This document shows, in pieces, positions 26,574-36,344 of a DNA stretch of 64,000 nt (positions are counted from its first letter, which is position 1; each line of letters starts with the position of its first letter). The stretch lies in the NCBI RefSeq assembly GCF_023617245.1, contig NZ_CP067396.1, forward strand, positions 3,720,001-3,784,000, written 5' to 3'. The notes below the pieces were generated by a model. The model searched no databases, had not been told where the DNA came from, and saw only the letters and a list, made by a program, of their open reading frames with translations. Position numbers and translations under genes: made by a program. This stretch comes from Lysobacter enzymogenes (lineage in GTDB: Bacteria; Pseudomonadota; Gammaproteobacteria; Xanthomonadales; Xanthomonadaceae).

Positions 26574-27749
26574 ATGAGCCCGGGCCAAGGACAGAATCGC
26601 TCTGGGTCATTGACAGACCACTCCCAGTTCCAGTTGATGCCGCAACGAATACAGGACTGGGTAGCCGCTTCTCCGAACGCCACGACGGCCTTCGTCGAGT
26701 TCTTCGAACGCAGGGGTAAATTCGAACCAGTCGACAACGCCGGCCTTCCGTACTACAGGCCGTCCACGACTCCAGCGATCGTCGTCGACGAATCGCAGTG
26801 GAATGGTTTGAGGGAACCCGGGGCCTCCGAATACGCCCAACGCCACCTCTTCGGCACCCTCGCCCACGAGATCGGCCACGATCGCTACAACACCGGCAAC
26901 GTGCTGTTCAAAGGCGGCTCCGCCGACGACTACGTCGGCTATCGCGCACAGTTGGAAGCGCGGGCCATCTTCACCGCTTTCCCGATCTTCAAGGACCTGG
27001 AGAACGATCCCGCGTTCGAGAAAGATTTCCCGTTCAACTCCATCGGCTACCTCAACGGCATCGAACTGGCGCCGATGTACAAGCAGTGGCGCTCGGGCGA
27101 GCAAAGCGAGGAGGCGATCGTTGCGCGCATCGCCGCCCGCGTGCCGGATACGCGATTCTCTTTAGGCAACCCGCCGCCGGACCTCGACCGCAACGGCGCC
27201 GTCACCCACCGCGACGCCTATCTGCGCGATTACCAGCAGTTGATCCGCCAGCGCCCCGAACTAGCCGAGCCCGCCGCTAGGCAAACCCGGCCCGACTCGC
27301 CACCGGCGCACCCTCCGGATGCCGCAGACCGCACGATGCTGGAGCAGATCAAGGACGGCAGCCGCAAGGCGCTGCAGGCCGCGGGCCGGCCCATCGATGA
27401 AGCGAGCCTGGACCGGCTCGGCCACGCGCTGCTTGCCGAGTGCAAGGACAGCCGCGACCGCTATCCCACCGCGCAAAACTACTCATACGCATCCAACGCT
27501 TTGAACCGCATCGATCACGTGGTGCTGAGCAAGGACGGCCAGAACCTGTTCGCCGTCGAAGGCCGCCTCGACGACCCATCGCACAAGCGGGCCGTGGTCG
27601 ACGTCGCCGATGCCATGCAGACCCCGGTCGCGCAATCGGACCTTAAGTTGGCCGCGGCGCAGGGGCATATCGTGGCCGAACAGGCACAGTCGCAGCAGGC
27701 GCCTGCGCGCACTACCGAGCAACCTGCGCAAGCAACGGCGGCGCGCTGA
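26574..27749 (+). CDS. T4SS antibacterial effector (X-Tfe) with zinc-metallopeptidase domain and XVIPCD
   Basis: A 391-residue protein from ATG 26574 with AAGGA 5 nt upstream. The N-terminal domain carries LAHEIGHD (His98, Glu99, His102), a zincin site; Glu128 in AQLEARAIF is a candidate third ligand. Residues about 250-360 match the XVIPCD, the VirD4-recognised secretion domain of Xanthomonadales T4SS effectors: DEASLDRLGHALLAE, then NRIDHVVLSKDGQNLFAVEG, RLDDPSHKRAVVDVADAM and TPVAQSD. The tail is Gln/Ala-rich, as usual for this class. It should be injected into rival Gram-negative cells and cut a periplasmic target. No T4SS structural gene is in the window. Confidence 0.85.
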   Translation: MSPGQGQNRSGSLTDHSQFQLMPQRIQDWVAASPNATTAFVEFFERRGKFEPVDNAGLPYYRPSTTPAIVVDESQWNGLREPGASEYAQRHLFGTLAHEIGHDRYNTGNVLFKGGSADDYVGYRAQLEARAIFTAFPIFKDLENDPAFEKDFPFNSIGYLNGIELAPMYKQWRSGEQSEEAIVARIAARVPDTRFSLGNPPPDLDRNGAVTHRDAYLRDYQQLIRQRPELAEPAARQTRPDSPPAHPPDAADRTMLEQIKDGSRKALQAAGRPIDEASLDRLGHALLAECKDSRDRYPTAQNYSYASNALNRIDHVVLSKDGQNLFAVEGRLDDPSHKRAVVDVADAMQTPVAQSDLKLAAAQGHIVAEQAQSQQAPARTTEQPAQATAAR

Positions 27750-27838
27750 AGTTTGAAACGACGAGATCCGGGCAACCGGCGCGATGCCTGATCCTCCCAA
27801 ACGCACCCACGGCGATCATCCCGGCCTGTCTGCCCGCT

Positions 27839-28060
27839 TCAATCCTTCCCCTCGCCCGGCGGATCCTCGCCCGGCAGCGGCTGATGCCCCACGCCCGGCG
27901 GCAGATCCGCGTTCTGCACGTGCTTGCGCTTCACGCCCTCGCCTTTCGGCGGATCTTCCCCGGGCAAGGGCTGATGCCCCTGGCCGTGCGGCGGCTTGCC
28001 GTTCTGCGGCGAAGCCGCGCTCGTGCGGTCGTCCTTGCGGTCGTCGGAGTGCGTGCCCAT
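27839..28060 (-). CDS. Small hydrophilic repeat protein
   Basis: A 73-residue protein with GGGAGGA 7 nt before ATG 28060. It is rich in Lys, Asp, Pro and Gly, with two copies of GHQPLPGEDPP (about residues 28-38 and 58-68) separated by a KGEGVKRKHVQNADLPPGV linker. No signal or fold is predicted; it is likely disordered. It converges on the effector gene. Frames in the other phase here are shadows. Confidence 0.55.
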   Translation of the reverse strand: MGTHSDDRKDDRTSAASPQNGKPPHGQGHQPLPGEDPPKGEGVKRKHVQNADLPPGVGHQPLPGEDPPGEGKD

Positions 28061-28362
28061 CGCTGGGTCCTCCCGTAGCGGGCCGGCGCGGTGCGCGTCG
28101 GATATCCCACGTTGCGGTCTGCGCAGTTAAGGTGCGGTCCAACCGAGTCGCCTGCAGCGTTCACAAAAGGCGAACGTCGTGCCTGCAATCACCCATCCTG
28201 CGAACTTTAACGGGGACGGGAGCGGCTTGCGCGACCGACGCGTTCGCGTTTTCGCCCGGCCTGGAACACGTCCGATCGCGACCGCGCTGCTGCTCGCGCT
28301 CTGATCGGCCGCGGGAACACCCCGGGAACGGGCCGGCCTTTATCCCCGACCCGCCCGGACCA
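28061..28362. other. Intergenic region
   Basis: About 300 bp between the start of the small repeat protein gene and the end of the DUF262 gene. No repeat, terminator or supported ORF was identified. Confidence 0.4.
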
Positions 28363-30155
28363 CTACGGCACAGGCCACAGTTTCACCGCGATCTTGGCCA
28401 ACTCCGCCGAACGCGCTTCCACATGGGAGAACTTGAACGAACTCATGGCGCCCAGTTCCTGGGTCAGCTTGATGGACGAAGCCTTGTACGCCGCCCGCTT
28501 TTGATGAACGGATTGTTCGACGCGGTGATGTTCAAAACGCCGGCGAAAATCGTCAGGTTTCCGATGCGGGAGACGTACTTCGGATGCTTCGCCTCCGCCC
28601 GCTCGCCCAGATACTCGACCCAGTCGCCGAATTCCTTCTTCGCGCTCTTGCTGGATATCTTCTGCGGAATGATGTGCTCGACCTCGACCGCATCGGCCCC
28701 CAACACATGCATTTCCTCGTGCTGGCCGTGCCTGTCCATCTCGATACGCTCCAGGCAATAGCGCGCCCGATCGATGATGTTGGACGTGTACGTGGCCGCG
28801 GCGAAGTCGTCGCGAAACCGGTCGTCGGCCGGGCATGCGTCGCGATAGGCTTCGCGGATATCGCCCAGGGGATCCTTCGGATCGATCGAGCACAACTTGG
28901 CGAACAGCGCCTCGGTTTCGTTGGCGCGCTCCTTGTACACGTGCCGGCGCAGCACGAAGCTCTCGGTAAGCTTGAGCACCTCCACGAAGCGCTTCGCATC
29001 GATTCCGCCCACCCGCAAATGCATCAACAATCCGTGGGTCTGGGCGGCCTTGATCATCTTCAGGTTGCGCAGATGGCGGTCGATGCGCTTGTCGCCCGTA
29101 TGCGTCCGCACGATCTCGCCATAGGCCTTGGCGCAACCGACCAGGCGCAGCAAGAAGTCGCTGAAACTGATGCTGGCCGCGTGTTCGCGCTCGATGATCT
29201 CGCTCTTGCCGTCGGCGTTCGCGGCCGCACCGCCTTCGTCGGAGTCCTCGTCTTCGTCGTCGGAATACAAATGCCGGTCCGGCAGCTTTTCCGCCTCGAA
29301 CACTTCATTCATGAACAACCATTTGAACTCGCCGACCACCTCGGATTTGGTCACTCTCTGCTTCAACTGCACGATCAGGAAATAGCGAAAGAACGCGTCC
29401 GAATCCGCGCCGTCCAGATGCGACACCAACTTGGCCCAGCTGCCGCGCGCCTCCTGGAGCTCGGCCGCGCCGAATCTCGCCGCATTGCCGAGCACGAAGT
29501 TCTTGATGATGTCGGTCGGGCTCAGCTTCAGCCCGCGGTTGTTGATCGTTTCGAACAGCTTGAACGCATCCTTAGCCTCGCCCACGTCCAGACGAATGAT
29601 CAGCGCCTGGTTCTGCAGCTTGTACAGAAAGCCCGCGACCTCGTCGGCGGTCAACGTCGCCAACCAGCCACGAACGAACTTGAATGCGTTGACCAACTGC
29701 CTGTTGCGAAAGCCCTCGTCCTCCGCAGCCCCCGCGGCCTTCAGCAGCCGCTCGAACTCCTCCGCATCCAGCGAGTCCAGCTGCACCTTGCGCATCGGCT
29801 CCTTGCCCAACGCCTTCGCGGTCAGCATGCGCGACAGTTCCGCCACAAGGTCGGCATCGTCTTCTTGCTGCACCCGCTGCCTGATGCATTCCAGCAGGAT
29901 CGTGATCGTGGTCAGGCGCTGTTGTCCGTCCACCAGTTCGAGCTGATTCACCCCCGCCGTATGCTGCCCGGTCAGGCACACGATGCTGCCCAGCAAATGC
30001 GTATCGACGTTTTCGGTCAGGTAGATGTCTTCGATGAGTTCGTCGATCTGGCGTTCGCGCCACGAATAACGCCGCTGGTACGCAGGAATGACGAACTGCT
30101 CGTTCATCGAGCTGAAAAGCTGATTGAGACTGAGTGCGTTCGGAGTGATCTTCAT
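28363..30155 (-). pseudogene. DUF262/DUF1524 (GmrSD-like) gene with a -1 frameshift near its 3' end
   Basis: The main frame from ATG 30155 (AAGGA 5 nt upstream) encodes the DUF262 motifs PAYQRRYSW (about 24-32) and LVDGQQRLTT (about 74-83), then a helical middle with an acidic insert, and the DUF1524 His-Me motif EVEHIIPQ. It ends early at 28464 with a nonsense tail. The usual C-terminus continues in the next frame (RAAYKASSIKLTQELG ... AELAKIAVKLWPVP, stop at 28363). Adding one A to the AAAA run (minus strand of 28499-28502) restores NPFIKKRAAYK. GmrSD proteins are modification-dependent (type IV) restriction enzymes. Sequencing error in a homopolymer is as likely as true decay. Confidence 0.8.
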
Positions 30156-30383
30156 CGTCGTCCTTGGTTTCACTAGAGCCGGCCTAAAACCAGGCCATTC
30201 GGGGGACGCGCGCGGGCTCAAGCGCGACCGACGATGGCATTCGTCGGCGCGCCGCCCACAAGAACAAACTCACGAAATCCCCGCCGGCATCATACGAGAG
30301 ATTCCGCGCATCGGCCGCTCTCGCGCGGCCCCTCCGAAGCGGGGCCCGGCCGGCCCAAGCGCCGGACCACGAATCCGCTCGGC

Positions 30384-32411
30384 TCACCACACCTCGCAGC
30401 GCTGCTCCTCCGCCCGCACCATCGCATCGCCGGCCTTGCACTGGAACGCCTGCTGGAACGCCGGCAGGTTCGACAGCGGGCCGTTGACGCGGTACTTGGC
30501 GATCGGATGCGGGTCGCCCTGGATCATCGTGCGCTGGGTCTCCAGCCGGGTCTCGTCGCCGCGGAACTGGCCCCAGGCGATGAAGAACTGCTGCTCCGGG
30601 GTGAAGCCGTCCAGGGTCGGCTCCGGCCCCTTGCCCTCGCGCGACTTCAGATAGGCGCGGTACGCGATCTTGGCGCCGGCCAGATCGCCGATGGATTCGC
30701 CCAGCACCAGCTTGCCGTTATGGTGCACGCCCGGCTCGATGAAATAGCCCTCGAACTGGTCGACCACGCACTGGCCCTTGGCCGCGAACTGCTTGCCGTC
30801 GGCCGGCGTCCACCAGTTCGCCAGGCGGCCCTGGGCGTCGAACTGCGCGCCCTGGTCGTCGAAGCCGTGGCTGATCTCATGGCCGATGATCACGCCGATG
30901 GCGCCGTAGTTGACCGCGTCGGTCGCGTTCACGTCGAACGCCGGCGGCTGCAGGATGCCGGCCGGGAACACGATCTCGTTCTGCAGCGGGTTGTAGTAGG
31001 CGTTCGAAGTCGGCGGGGTCATGCCCCAACGGCTGCGGTCGGTCGGTTTGCCGACCTGGCCGCGGTTGTCGGCGACGTTCCAGCGCGAAGTCGCCACCAG
31101 ATTGGCCCAGGCCGACTCGCGCGACACCGCCACGCCCTGGTAATCCTTGAACTTGTCCGGATAGCCGAGCTTGGCGACGAAGGTGGAGCGCTTCTCCAGC
31201 GCCTTTTGCTTGGTCGCCGCGTCCATCCAGTCCAGCTCGCGGATGGTGTCGTCCATCGCCGCGAGGATGTTCTTGACCATCTCCTGCATGCGCGCCTTGG
31301 CTTCGGGCGGGAAGTATTTCTCCACGTATTTCTGCCCCAGCGCTTCGCCGAGCTGGGCGTCGGTGAGCTCGGCGCAGCGCTTCCAGCGCGGCTTCATCTC
31401 GGTCGCGCCGGTGAGGAACTTGCCGTTGAAGGCGAAGTTCTCCTCCACGAACGGCTGCGACAGCGAATCGGCGGCGGCGTTGAGCACGTGCCATTGCAGA
31501 TAGGCCTTCCACTGCGCCACCGGCGCGGTCGCCAGTTCTTTCTCGAACTGGCGCAGGAACTTGGGCTGGGTCACGTTGACCGCATCGCGCGGCAGCTGCG
31601 CGGCGTCGAAATAGCGGCCCCAGTCGAAGCCCGGCGCGAGCTTGGCCAGGCCGGCGAACGGGGTCGGGTTGTCCTGCAGCTTGGGGTCGCGCAGTTGCAC
31701 GTTGTCGAGCGAGGCCTCGGCCAGGCGCTTCTCGAAGTCGAACACGGTCTGCGCGTCGCGCTGGGCCTGTTCGGCCGGCGTGCCGGCCAGTTCGAACATC
31801 TTCGCCACGTGCGCGAGGTACTTGGCGCGCGCCTCGACGAAGCGCGGCTCGGGCTTGAGGTAGTAGTCGCGGTCGGGCATGCCCAGCCCGCTGGCGTAGA
31901 TATGGGCGATGGTCTTGGACGGCTCGCGCAGGTCTTCGCCGGCCGACAGCGCGAACGGCGCGGCGATGCCGGCATCGTGCAGCTTGCCGATCTCGCGCTG
32001 GACGCCCGCGCGATCCTTGAGCGCACCGATCTCGTCCAGCCACGGCCGCACCGGCTTGGCGCCGAGCGCGTTCACCCGCGACTCGTCCATGCATGCGGCG
32101 TAGAAATCGCCGGCCAGCTGCCCGGCGCTGCCCTTGGCCCAGTCCTGCCGCGCCGACAGTTCGCCCAGGATGTCGCGCACCCGCTCCTTGTTGAGCTCGC
32201 CGGCCTGCCAGCGCCGGCTCCAGCGGTCCATGTAATCCGGAATCGGGTTCTGCTGGCGCCAGGCGCCGTTGGCGTAGTCGAAGAAATCGTTGCAGGCATT
32301 GCCCTGGCGGTTGAGATCGCCGGGCTGGATGCCGTGCAAGCCGCCGGCGGTGGCGGTGGTCGCGGCCGACAGGACGAACAAAGCGAGGAACGGCAGGCGG
32401 GACTTGGACAC
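30384..32411 (-). CDS. M13-family (PepO/neprilysin-like) metallopeptidase
   Basis: A 675-residue exported peptidase. The start is GTG 32411, with GAGGGAA 5 nt upstream, giving the signal FLALFVLSAATTATAGG. The zinc site is HEISH in HEISHGFDDQG, the third ligand in GESIGDLAG, and NAYYNPLQNEIVFPAGIL is the conserved substrate region. The C-terminal VRAEEQRCEVW, with Cys, matches neprilysin ends. It is only distantly similar to the other M13 enzyme at 18742-20850, so it is not a recent copy. The open frame continues upstream to 33446 but has no signal and skewed composition there. Confidence 0.9.
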   Translation of the reverse strand: MSKSRLPFLALFVLSAATTATAGGLHGIQPGDLNRQGNACNDFFDYANGAWRQQNPIPDYMDRWSRRWQAGELNKERVRDILGELSARQDWAKGSAGQLAGDFYAACMDESRVNALGAKPVRPWLDEIGALKDRAGVQREIGKLHDAGIAAPFALSAGEDLREPSKTIAHIYASGLGMPDRDYYLKPEPRFVEARAKYLAHVAKMFELAGTPAEQAQRDAQTVFDFEKRLAEASLDNVQLRDPKLQDNPTPFAGLAKLAPGFDWGRYFDAAQLPRDAVNVTQPKFLRQFEKELATAPVAQWKAYLQWHVLNAAADSLSQPFVEENFAFNGKFLTGATEMKPRWKRCAELTDAQLGEALGQKYVEKYFPPEAKARMQEMVKNILAAMDDTIRELDWMDAATKQKALEKRSTFVAKLGYPDKFKDYQGVAVSRESAWANLVATSRWNVADNRGQVGKPTDRSRWGMTPPTSNAYYNPLQNEIVFPAGILQPPAFDVNATDAVNYGAIGVIIGHEISHGFDDQGAQFDAQGRLANWWTPADGKQFAAKGQCVVDQFEGYFIEPGVHHNGKLVLGESIGDLAGAKIAYRAYLKSREGKGPEPTLDGFTPEQQFFIAWGQFRGDETRLETQRTMIQGDPHPIAKYRVNGPLSNLPAFQQAFQCKAGDAMVRAEEQRCEVW

Positions 32412-32579
32412 GGCACTTCCCTCATGCAGCGGCGTGGATGGTGCGGCCACTATAGCCACGGCCCGGTGCCGGTCCCGTCCCATAAGTCCTGCCCGCCACG
32501 CGGTTGACGCTGCGCCGGGCGCTGTCGAGAATCCCGCGACCGACGGCGAGCGCCGCCGCAACACGAGCGCGGCACCGGC

Positions 32580-33140
32580 ATGACGCCCGTCGACCTCCTC
32601 GAACGCTGGCAACGCGCCTACCCGGACGTCCCGCCGGTGGGCTTCCTCTGCCGCCGCGCCCTGCCCGAGCGCTGGGTGCGCACCCACAGCCTGGCCGACG
32701 CCCAGCGCTATCCGGATACGCCGCAGCAACTGGCGCAAGCACTGCAACGCTACAACGCCACCGCCGCGCACGTCCTTGGCGAGGACCGCGACTGCCTGCT
32801 GTTCGTCGCCCGCTTCGGCGCGGACACCCGCTTGCGCGACGACGAAGCCGTGCAACTGCGCGCAGCGCGGCCCGTGCACGTGCTCGGCCACGGCCGCGGC
32901 GACGACGCAATCCAGGTGTTCGCCGCGCCCGTGCGCTGGCGCAGCGGCGCGTTCGATCCGCTGCTGGCCGGCATCGCCGAGCAAGGCACCGGTTCCACGC
33001 TGTTCTTCGATCCCGCCGGCGGCGGCGCGTTCGCGCCCTACGACGGCGGCGCCGATCACTTTCTCGCCTCGCCCGAACAGGCCGCGCGGATGAAGACGCG
33101 CTTCGCCGCGTGGCTGTCGCGCAGGCCCGACGGCTTGTGA
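32580..33140 (+). CDS. Cytoplasmic protein, possibly DUF3885 family
   Basis: A 186-residue protein without signal. The segment WVRTHSLADAQRYPDTPQQL recalls the RIHSLPxSKRYP signature of DUF3885, whose function is unknown; the assignment is from memory and uncertain. A central VLGEDRDCLLFVARFG strand pair follows. It is divergent from the M13 gene with about 170 bp between them. Confidence 0.5.
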   Translation: MTPVDLLERWQRAYPDVPPVGFLCRRALPERWVRTHSLADAQRYPDTPQQLAQALQRYNATAAHVLGEDRDCLLFVARFGADTRLRDDEAVQLRAARPVHVLGHGRGDDAIQVFAAPVRWRSGAFDPLLAGIAEQGTGSTLFFDPAGGGAFAPYDGGADHFLASPEQAARMKTRFAAWLSRRPDGL

Positions 33141-33509
33141 CCGCCGCGGCGTCGGCCGCGGGCTTCGGCTGACGCACTTCGCGCACTCAGGCCCGGCAGC
33201 GGCCGACGTGAGCCGCGAAAGCGCGAGCGCCGACGCCGGAAAGCCACCCACCTTGCCATGTTTCCCCGCGCCGGCGAACGCGCCGAGGCAGCGACGGCGC
33301 AGCCAAGGCGTGTGCGCGATCCAGGTTTCCGCAACAAAAACACCGCCGCCGCACGCATCGGCGAAACCGTGATGGGCCGCCATCCGGGCCCGCCGGCGCC
33401 TGCCTACTCTCGGCCCGGGCCGTTGCGCCGGCCCCATCGCTCCCATCGCCGCGAAGCCCGTTCAGCGCGCCGCTTCGCAGGACGCCACTTCCCTTCCCAG
33501 GACCCTCTC
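33141..33509. other. Intergenic region
   Basis: A 369-bp stretch before the subtilase gene. Frames crossing it lack ribosome sites. No hairpin with a T run and no repeat was seen. Confidence 0.4.
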
Positions 33510-35012
33510 ATGCGTTCCATCGCCCACTCCCGTCCCACGCTCCTGCTCCGCGCCCTGCTGCCGTGCCTGGCGCTCGCCGCGATCCCCGCCGTCGCCGCGG
33601 CCGCCTCGCCGTCGAACCCGACCGCGCCGCAGGTGCTGCTGCCCAAGCCGATCAAGACCCAGCTCGGCCGCTACGACTCGCGCGAATTCATCGAAGTCAA
33701 ATTCGTCGACGACAGCCGCGTCAGCCTGCACGGCAGCCGCCTGAGCTCGGCCAAGTTCGGCCGCCTGGCCGCGCTGGAAGGCCTCACCGGCGGCGCCGGC
33801 CCGGTCGCCGCGCTGGAGCCGCTGTTCCGCGCCGACGCCGCCACGCTGCAAGCGCTGGCCAAGAGCGCGCAGACCGCGGACTCGCAACCCGACCTGAGCC
33901 AATGGTTCCGCCTGCGGGTCAAGCCCGGCCAGGACATCGCCCGCGTCATCGACGAACTCAACGCCATGAGCATCGTCGAAACCGCCTACGCCGCGCCGCT
34001 GCCGGTCGCACCGCCGGCCTCGCCCGCGTACCACGACTTCCAGACCTACAAGCTGCCGGCGGCGCAGAGCGGCATCGACAGCGATTACGCCCGCACCGTG
34101 GCCGGCGGCAACGGCGCCGGCATCCGCGTGCTCGATGTCGAATACAGCTGGAACACCAACCACGAAGACCTGTCCAAGCTGCGCCTGGCCGGCGCGCGCA
34201 TCAACAACGGCACGCCCAGCGATCCGTTCAACGACAACAACCACGGCACCGCGGTGATGGGCCAACTGGTAGCCGACAACAACGGCATCGGCGTCACCGG
34301 CCTGGTCGACGGCGCCAGCGCGCACGTCACCAACGCGATGAACACCGAGCGCGGCTACGACCCGGCCAACGCCATCCTCACCGCCGCCAACGCGCTGCGC
34401 GCGGGCGATGTGATCCTGATCGAGCAGCAGGCCGCCGGCCCGAGCGCGTGCAACGGCTACGTGCCGACCGAATGGATTCCGTCGGTGCATGCCGCCATCA
34501 TCACAGCGACCAACAAGGGCATCCACGTGGTCCAGGCCGGCGGCAACGGCAACATGAACCTCGACAACACCGCCTGCTTCGGCTCGCCGTTCCCCGGCGG
34601 CCGCGCCGACTCCGGCGCGATCATCGTCGGCGCCGGCGGGCCGCGTTCGATCATCTGGTGCAGCGACAGCGTCGCCGAGCGCGCCAAGCAACCGTTCTCC
34701 AGCTACGGCTCGCGCGTCAACGTCCAGGCCTGGGGCCGCTGCGTCACCACCACCGGCTACGGCAACCTCTACAACGGCGGCGTCAACGCCTACTACACCA
34801 AGACCTTCTCCGGCACCTCCAGCGCCTCGCCGATCGTCGCCGCGGCGGTGGTCGCGCTGTCGGGCATCGCCAAGCAGCGCGGCATCACCCTGACCCCGCG
34901 GCAGATGCGCGACCTGCTCAAGAACACCGGCACGCCGCAGGCCGGCGGCGGCGGCAACATCGGTCCGCTGCCGAACCTGCGCGCGGCGATCGCGCAGTTG
35001 GGCACGCTGTGA
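33510..35012 (+). CDS. Exported subtilisin-like serine protease (S8)
   Basis: A 500-residue pre-pro-protease from ATG 33510 with AGGA 7 nt upstream. After the signal (LALAAIPAVAAAAS) comes a pro-region of about 150 residues (WFRLRVKPGQDIARVIDELN is inhibitor-like). The catalytic domain begins near residue 180: Asp209 in RVLDVEYSWN, His245 in NNHGTAVMG, oxyanion Asn in QAGGNGNMN, Ser437 in FSGTSSASP. WNTNHEDL replaces the usual DTGI..HPDL. There is no C-terminal P-domain or autotransporter barrel, so it is likely released by type II secretion. Confidence 0.9.
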   Translation: MRSIAHSRPTLLLRALLPCLALAAIPAVAAAASPSNPTAPQVLLPKPIKTQLGRYDSREFIEVKFVDDSRVSLHGSRLSSAKFGRLAALEGLTGGAGPVAALEPLFRADAATLQALAKSAQTADSQPDLSQWFRLRVKPGQDIARVIDELNAMSIVETAYAAPLPVAPPASPAYHDFQTYKLPAAQSGIDSDYARTVAGGNGAGIRVLDVEYSWNTNHEDLSKLRLAGARINNGTPSDPFNDNNHGTAVMGQLVADNNGIGVTGLVDGASAHVTNAMNTERGYDPANAILTAANALRAGDVILIEQQAAGPSACNGYVPTEWIPSVHAAIITATNKGIHVVQAGGNGNMNLDNTACFGSPFPGGRADSGAIIVGAGGPRSIIWCSDSVAERAKQPFSSYGSRVNVQAWGRCVTTTGYGNLYNGGVNAYYTKTFSGTSSASPIVAAAVVALSGIAKQRGITLTPRQMRDLLKNTGTPQAGGGGNIGPLPNLRAAIAQLGTL

Positions 35013-35444
35013 TTCGTCCGCGGGCGAAGGAGCGATTCCTTCGCCCGCGGTTCGCGCGGGCCCGGTCGCAGCCGCCCCCGCGCCGAGCGATCACGGTCGC
35101 TCACCGTCATTGACCTTGCCGCGCGCGGCCCTGCCCGGCGGACCACCGCCGCTTCACCGCATCGGCCCGCGCACGATCCTTCCGGCGAATCCGCCGCGCG
35201 CTGCGCATCGGCGCGCATCCGCGCAACCTGTCGCTGCCGCGCTGCGCGGATCGCGCGGCCGTCTTCGCATCCGGCTTCGCCTTCGCATCGGTGGGTTTGC
35301 GAGCGGCGCCGCGCAGCCGCGCCGGGCCGGTCGCCGCATCGCCGCCCTTGCACCGCGATCCGCCGCAACGCGGCCGGATCGGCGGTGCAATCGCGTTAGC
35401 GATTGCGGTGCCCAGCGCAATATCCACTCCGAGGATCGCCCGTC
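35013..35444. other. Intergenic region
   Basis: A 432-bp GC-rich stretch. Arg/Ala-rich frames exist on both strands but lack ribosome sites. Nothing else was recognised. Confidence 0.4.
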
Positions 35445-35795
35445 ATGGAATCGCCGATCGAGCCCGACCGCAGCCGCAGTTCCGAGTGCAGCATCGCCAT
35501 CGCCGACACCGTCGCGACGGCCGAGGACGACGAAACGCCCGGCGCCGCGCCTGCGCCCGCCCCCGCGGCGCGCGGCCAGGTCGTGCTCGACGTCGCCGAA
35601 CTGCGACGGCTACGGCAAGACCGTTTGCTGAGTCAGCAAGATCTTGCCGACGATTGCTGGCGCCGCAACATCCGCGTCTCCATCGCTACGATAAAACGCG
35701 CCGAATCCGGCCGCGCGGTGCGCTTCCGCATCGCCCACGAACTGGCCCGCTGCTTCGGCGTGCCGGTGGCGCGCCTGCTTCGCGCCGCGTCGTGA
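35445..35795 (+). CDS. XRE-like helix-turn-helix protein
   Basis: A 116-residue protein with a disordered acidic/Pro-Ala N-terminus of about 45 residues and a C-terminal HTH: LRRLRQDRLLSQQDLADDC, then RVSIATIKRAESGRAVRFRI and HELARCFGV. This HTH type resembles the N-terminal DNA-binding module of some larger proteobacterial regulators with ATPase domains; here it stands alone. GAGGA lies 9 nt before ATG 35445. Its targets are unknown. Confidence 0.75.
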   Translation: MESPIEPDRSRSSECSIAIADTVATAEDDETPGAAPAPAPAARGQVVLDVAELRRLRQDRLLSQQDLADDCWRRNIRVSIATIKRAESGRAVRFRIAHELARCFGVPVARLLRAAS

Positions 35796-35985
35796 GCGCG
35801 CGCACGCGACGCGTCCGCGAACTGATACCCCGCTGAGCCCGAACTGAGCCCACGCACAGCGCGGACGATGCGAATACTGCCGATGCAGCGCGGCCAGCCA
35901 CACCGCCGCCGCGCGCAACGCGAGTAACGGCCGCGCACCGCGGCCGCCGCATCGTCCCGTCACCACGCCCATACAAAGGAAGCCC

Positions 35986-36282
35986 ATGACCACCTCGGTC
36001 AACATCACCAAGTGCGACAACGAGCTGTACGTCATCGCCACCACCGGCGCCGGCACCTCGGAGATCTGCCACATCACCTCCGGCTACTTCGATCCGGTGG
36101 CCTACCAGGTGAAGCTCAACTCGATCCTGCCGGCCGGCAGCTACGACCTGACCCTGATCGGCATCAACTGGGGCGGCCCGGCGGCGTTCAGCGTCAACGT
36201 CGGCGGCAAGGACTACACCTACAACAACCAGAGCGCCCCGGTCGGCGTGGTCTGGACGCAGACGATCCAGGTCAAGATCTAA
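35986..36282 (+). CDS. Small beta-rich protein of unknown function
   Basis: A 98-residue protein with AAGGA 5 nt before ATG 35986 and a terminator after it, so it is a well-delimited single-gene unit. It has no signal peptide. The composition is strand-forming (YQVKLNSILPAGSYDLTLIG, AAFSVNVGGKDYTYNN, VVWTQTIQVKI) with two cysteines in the first third. A small beta-sandwich such as a lectin is possible but not demonstrated. Confidence 0.65.
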   Translation: MTTSVNITKCDNELYVIATTGAGTSEICHITSGYFDPVAYQVKLNSILPAGSYDLTLIGINWGGPAAFSVNVGGKDYTYNNQSAPVGVVWTQTIQVKI

Positions 36283-36315
36283 GCACGCGCGCCGCATCCG
36301 CCAGACTGCGCAAAC

Positions 36316-36344
36316 AGGCCCGCCGGGACATCGGCGGGCCTTTG
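36316..36344 (+). terminator. Intrinsic terminator after the small beta-rich gene
   Basis: AGGCCCGCC pairs with GGCGGGCCT across GGGACATC, with a short TTT tract. Confidence 0.7.

Noticed and set aside
30384..33446. A 1020-residue protein by using the full open frame of the second M13 gene
   Set aside because: The GTG at 32411 has a ribosome site and signal peptide; the upstream extension is shadow-like and would bury the signal.
35107..35427. A basic Ala/Lys-rich minus-strand frame
   Set aside because: The start has no properly placed ribosome site, and the sequence looks like high-GC low-complexity shadow.
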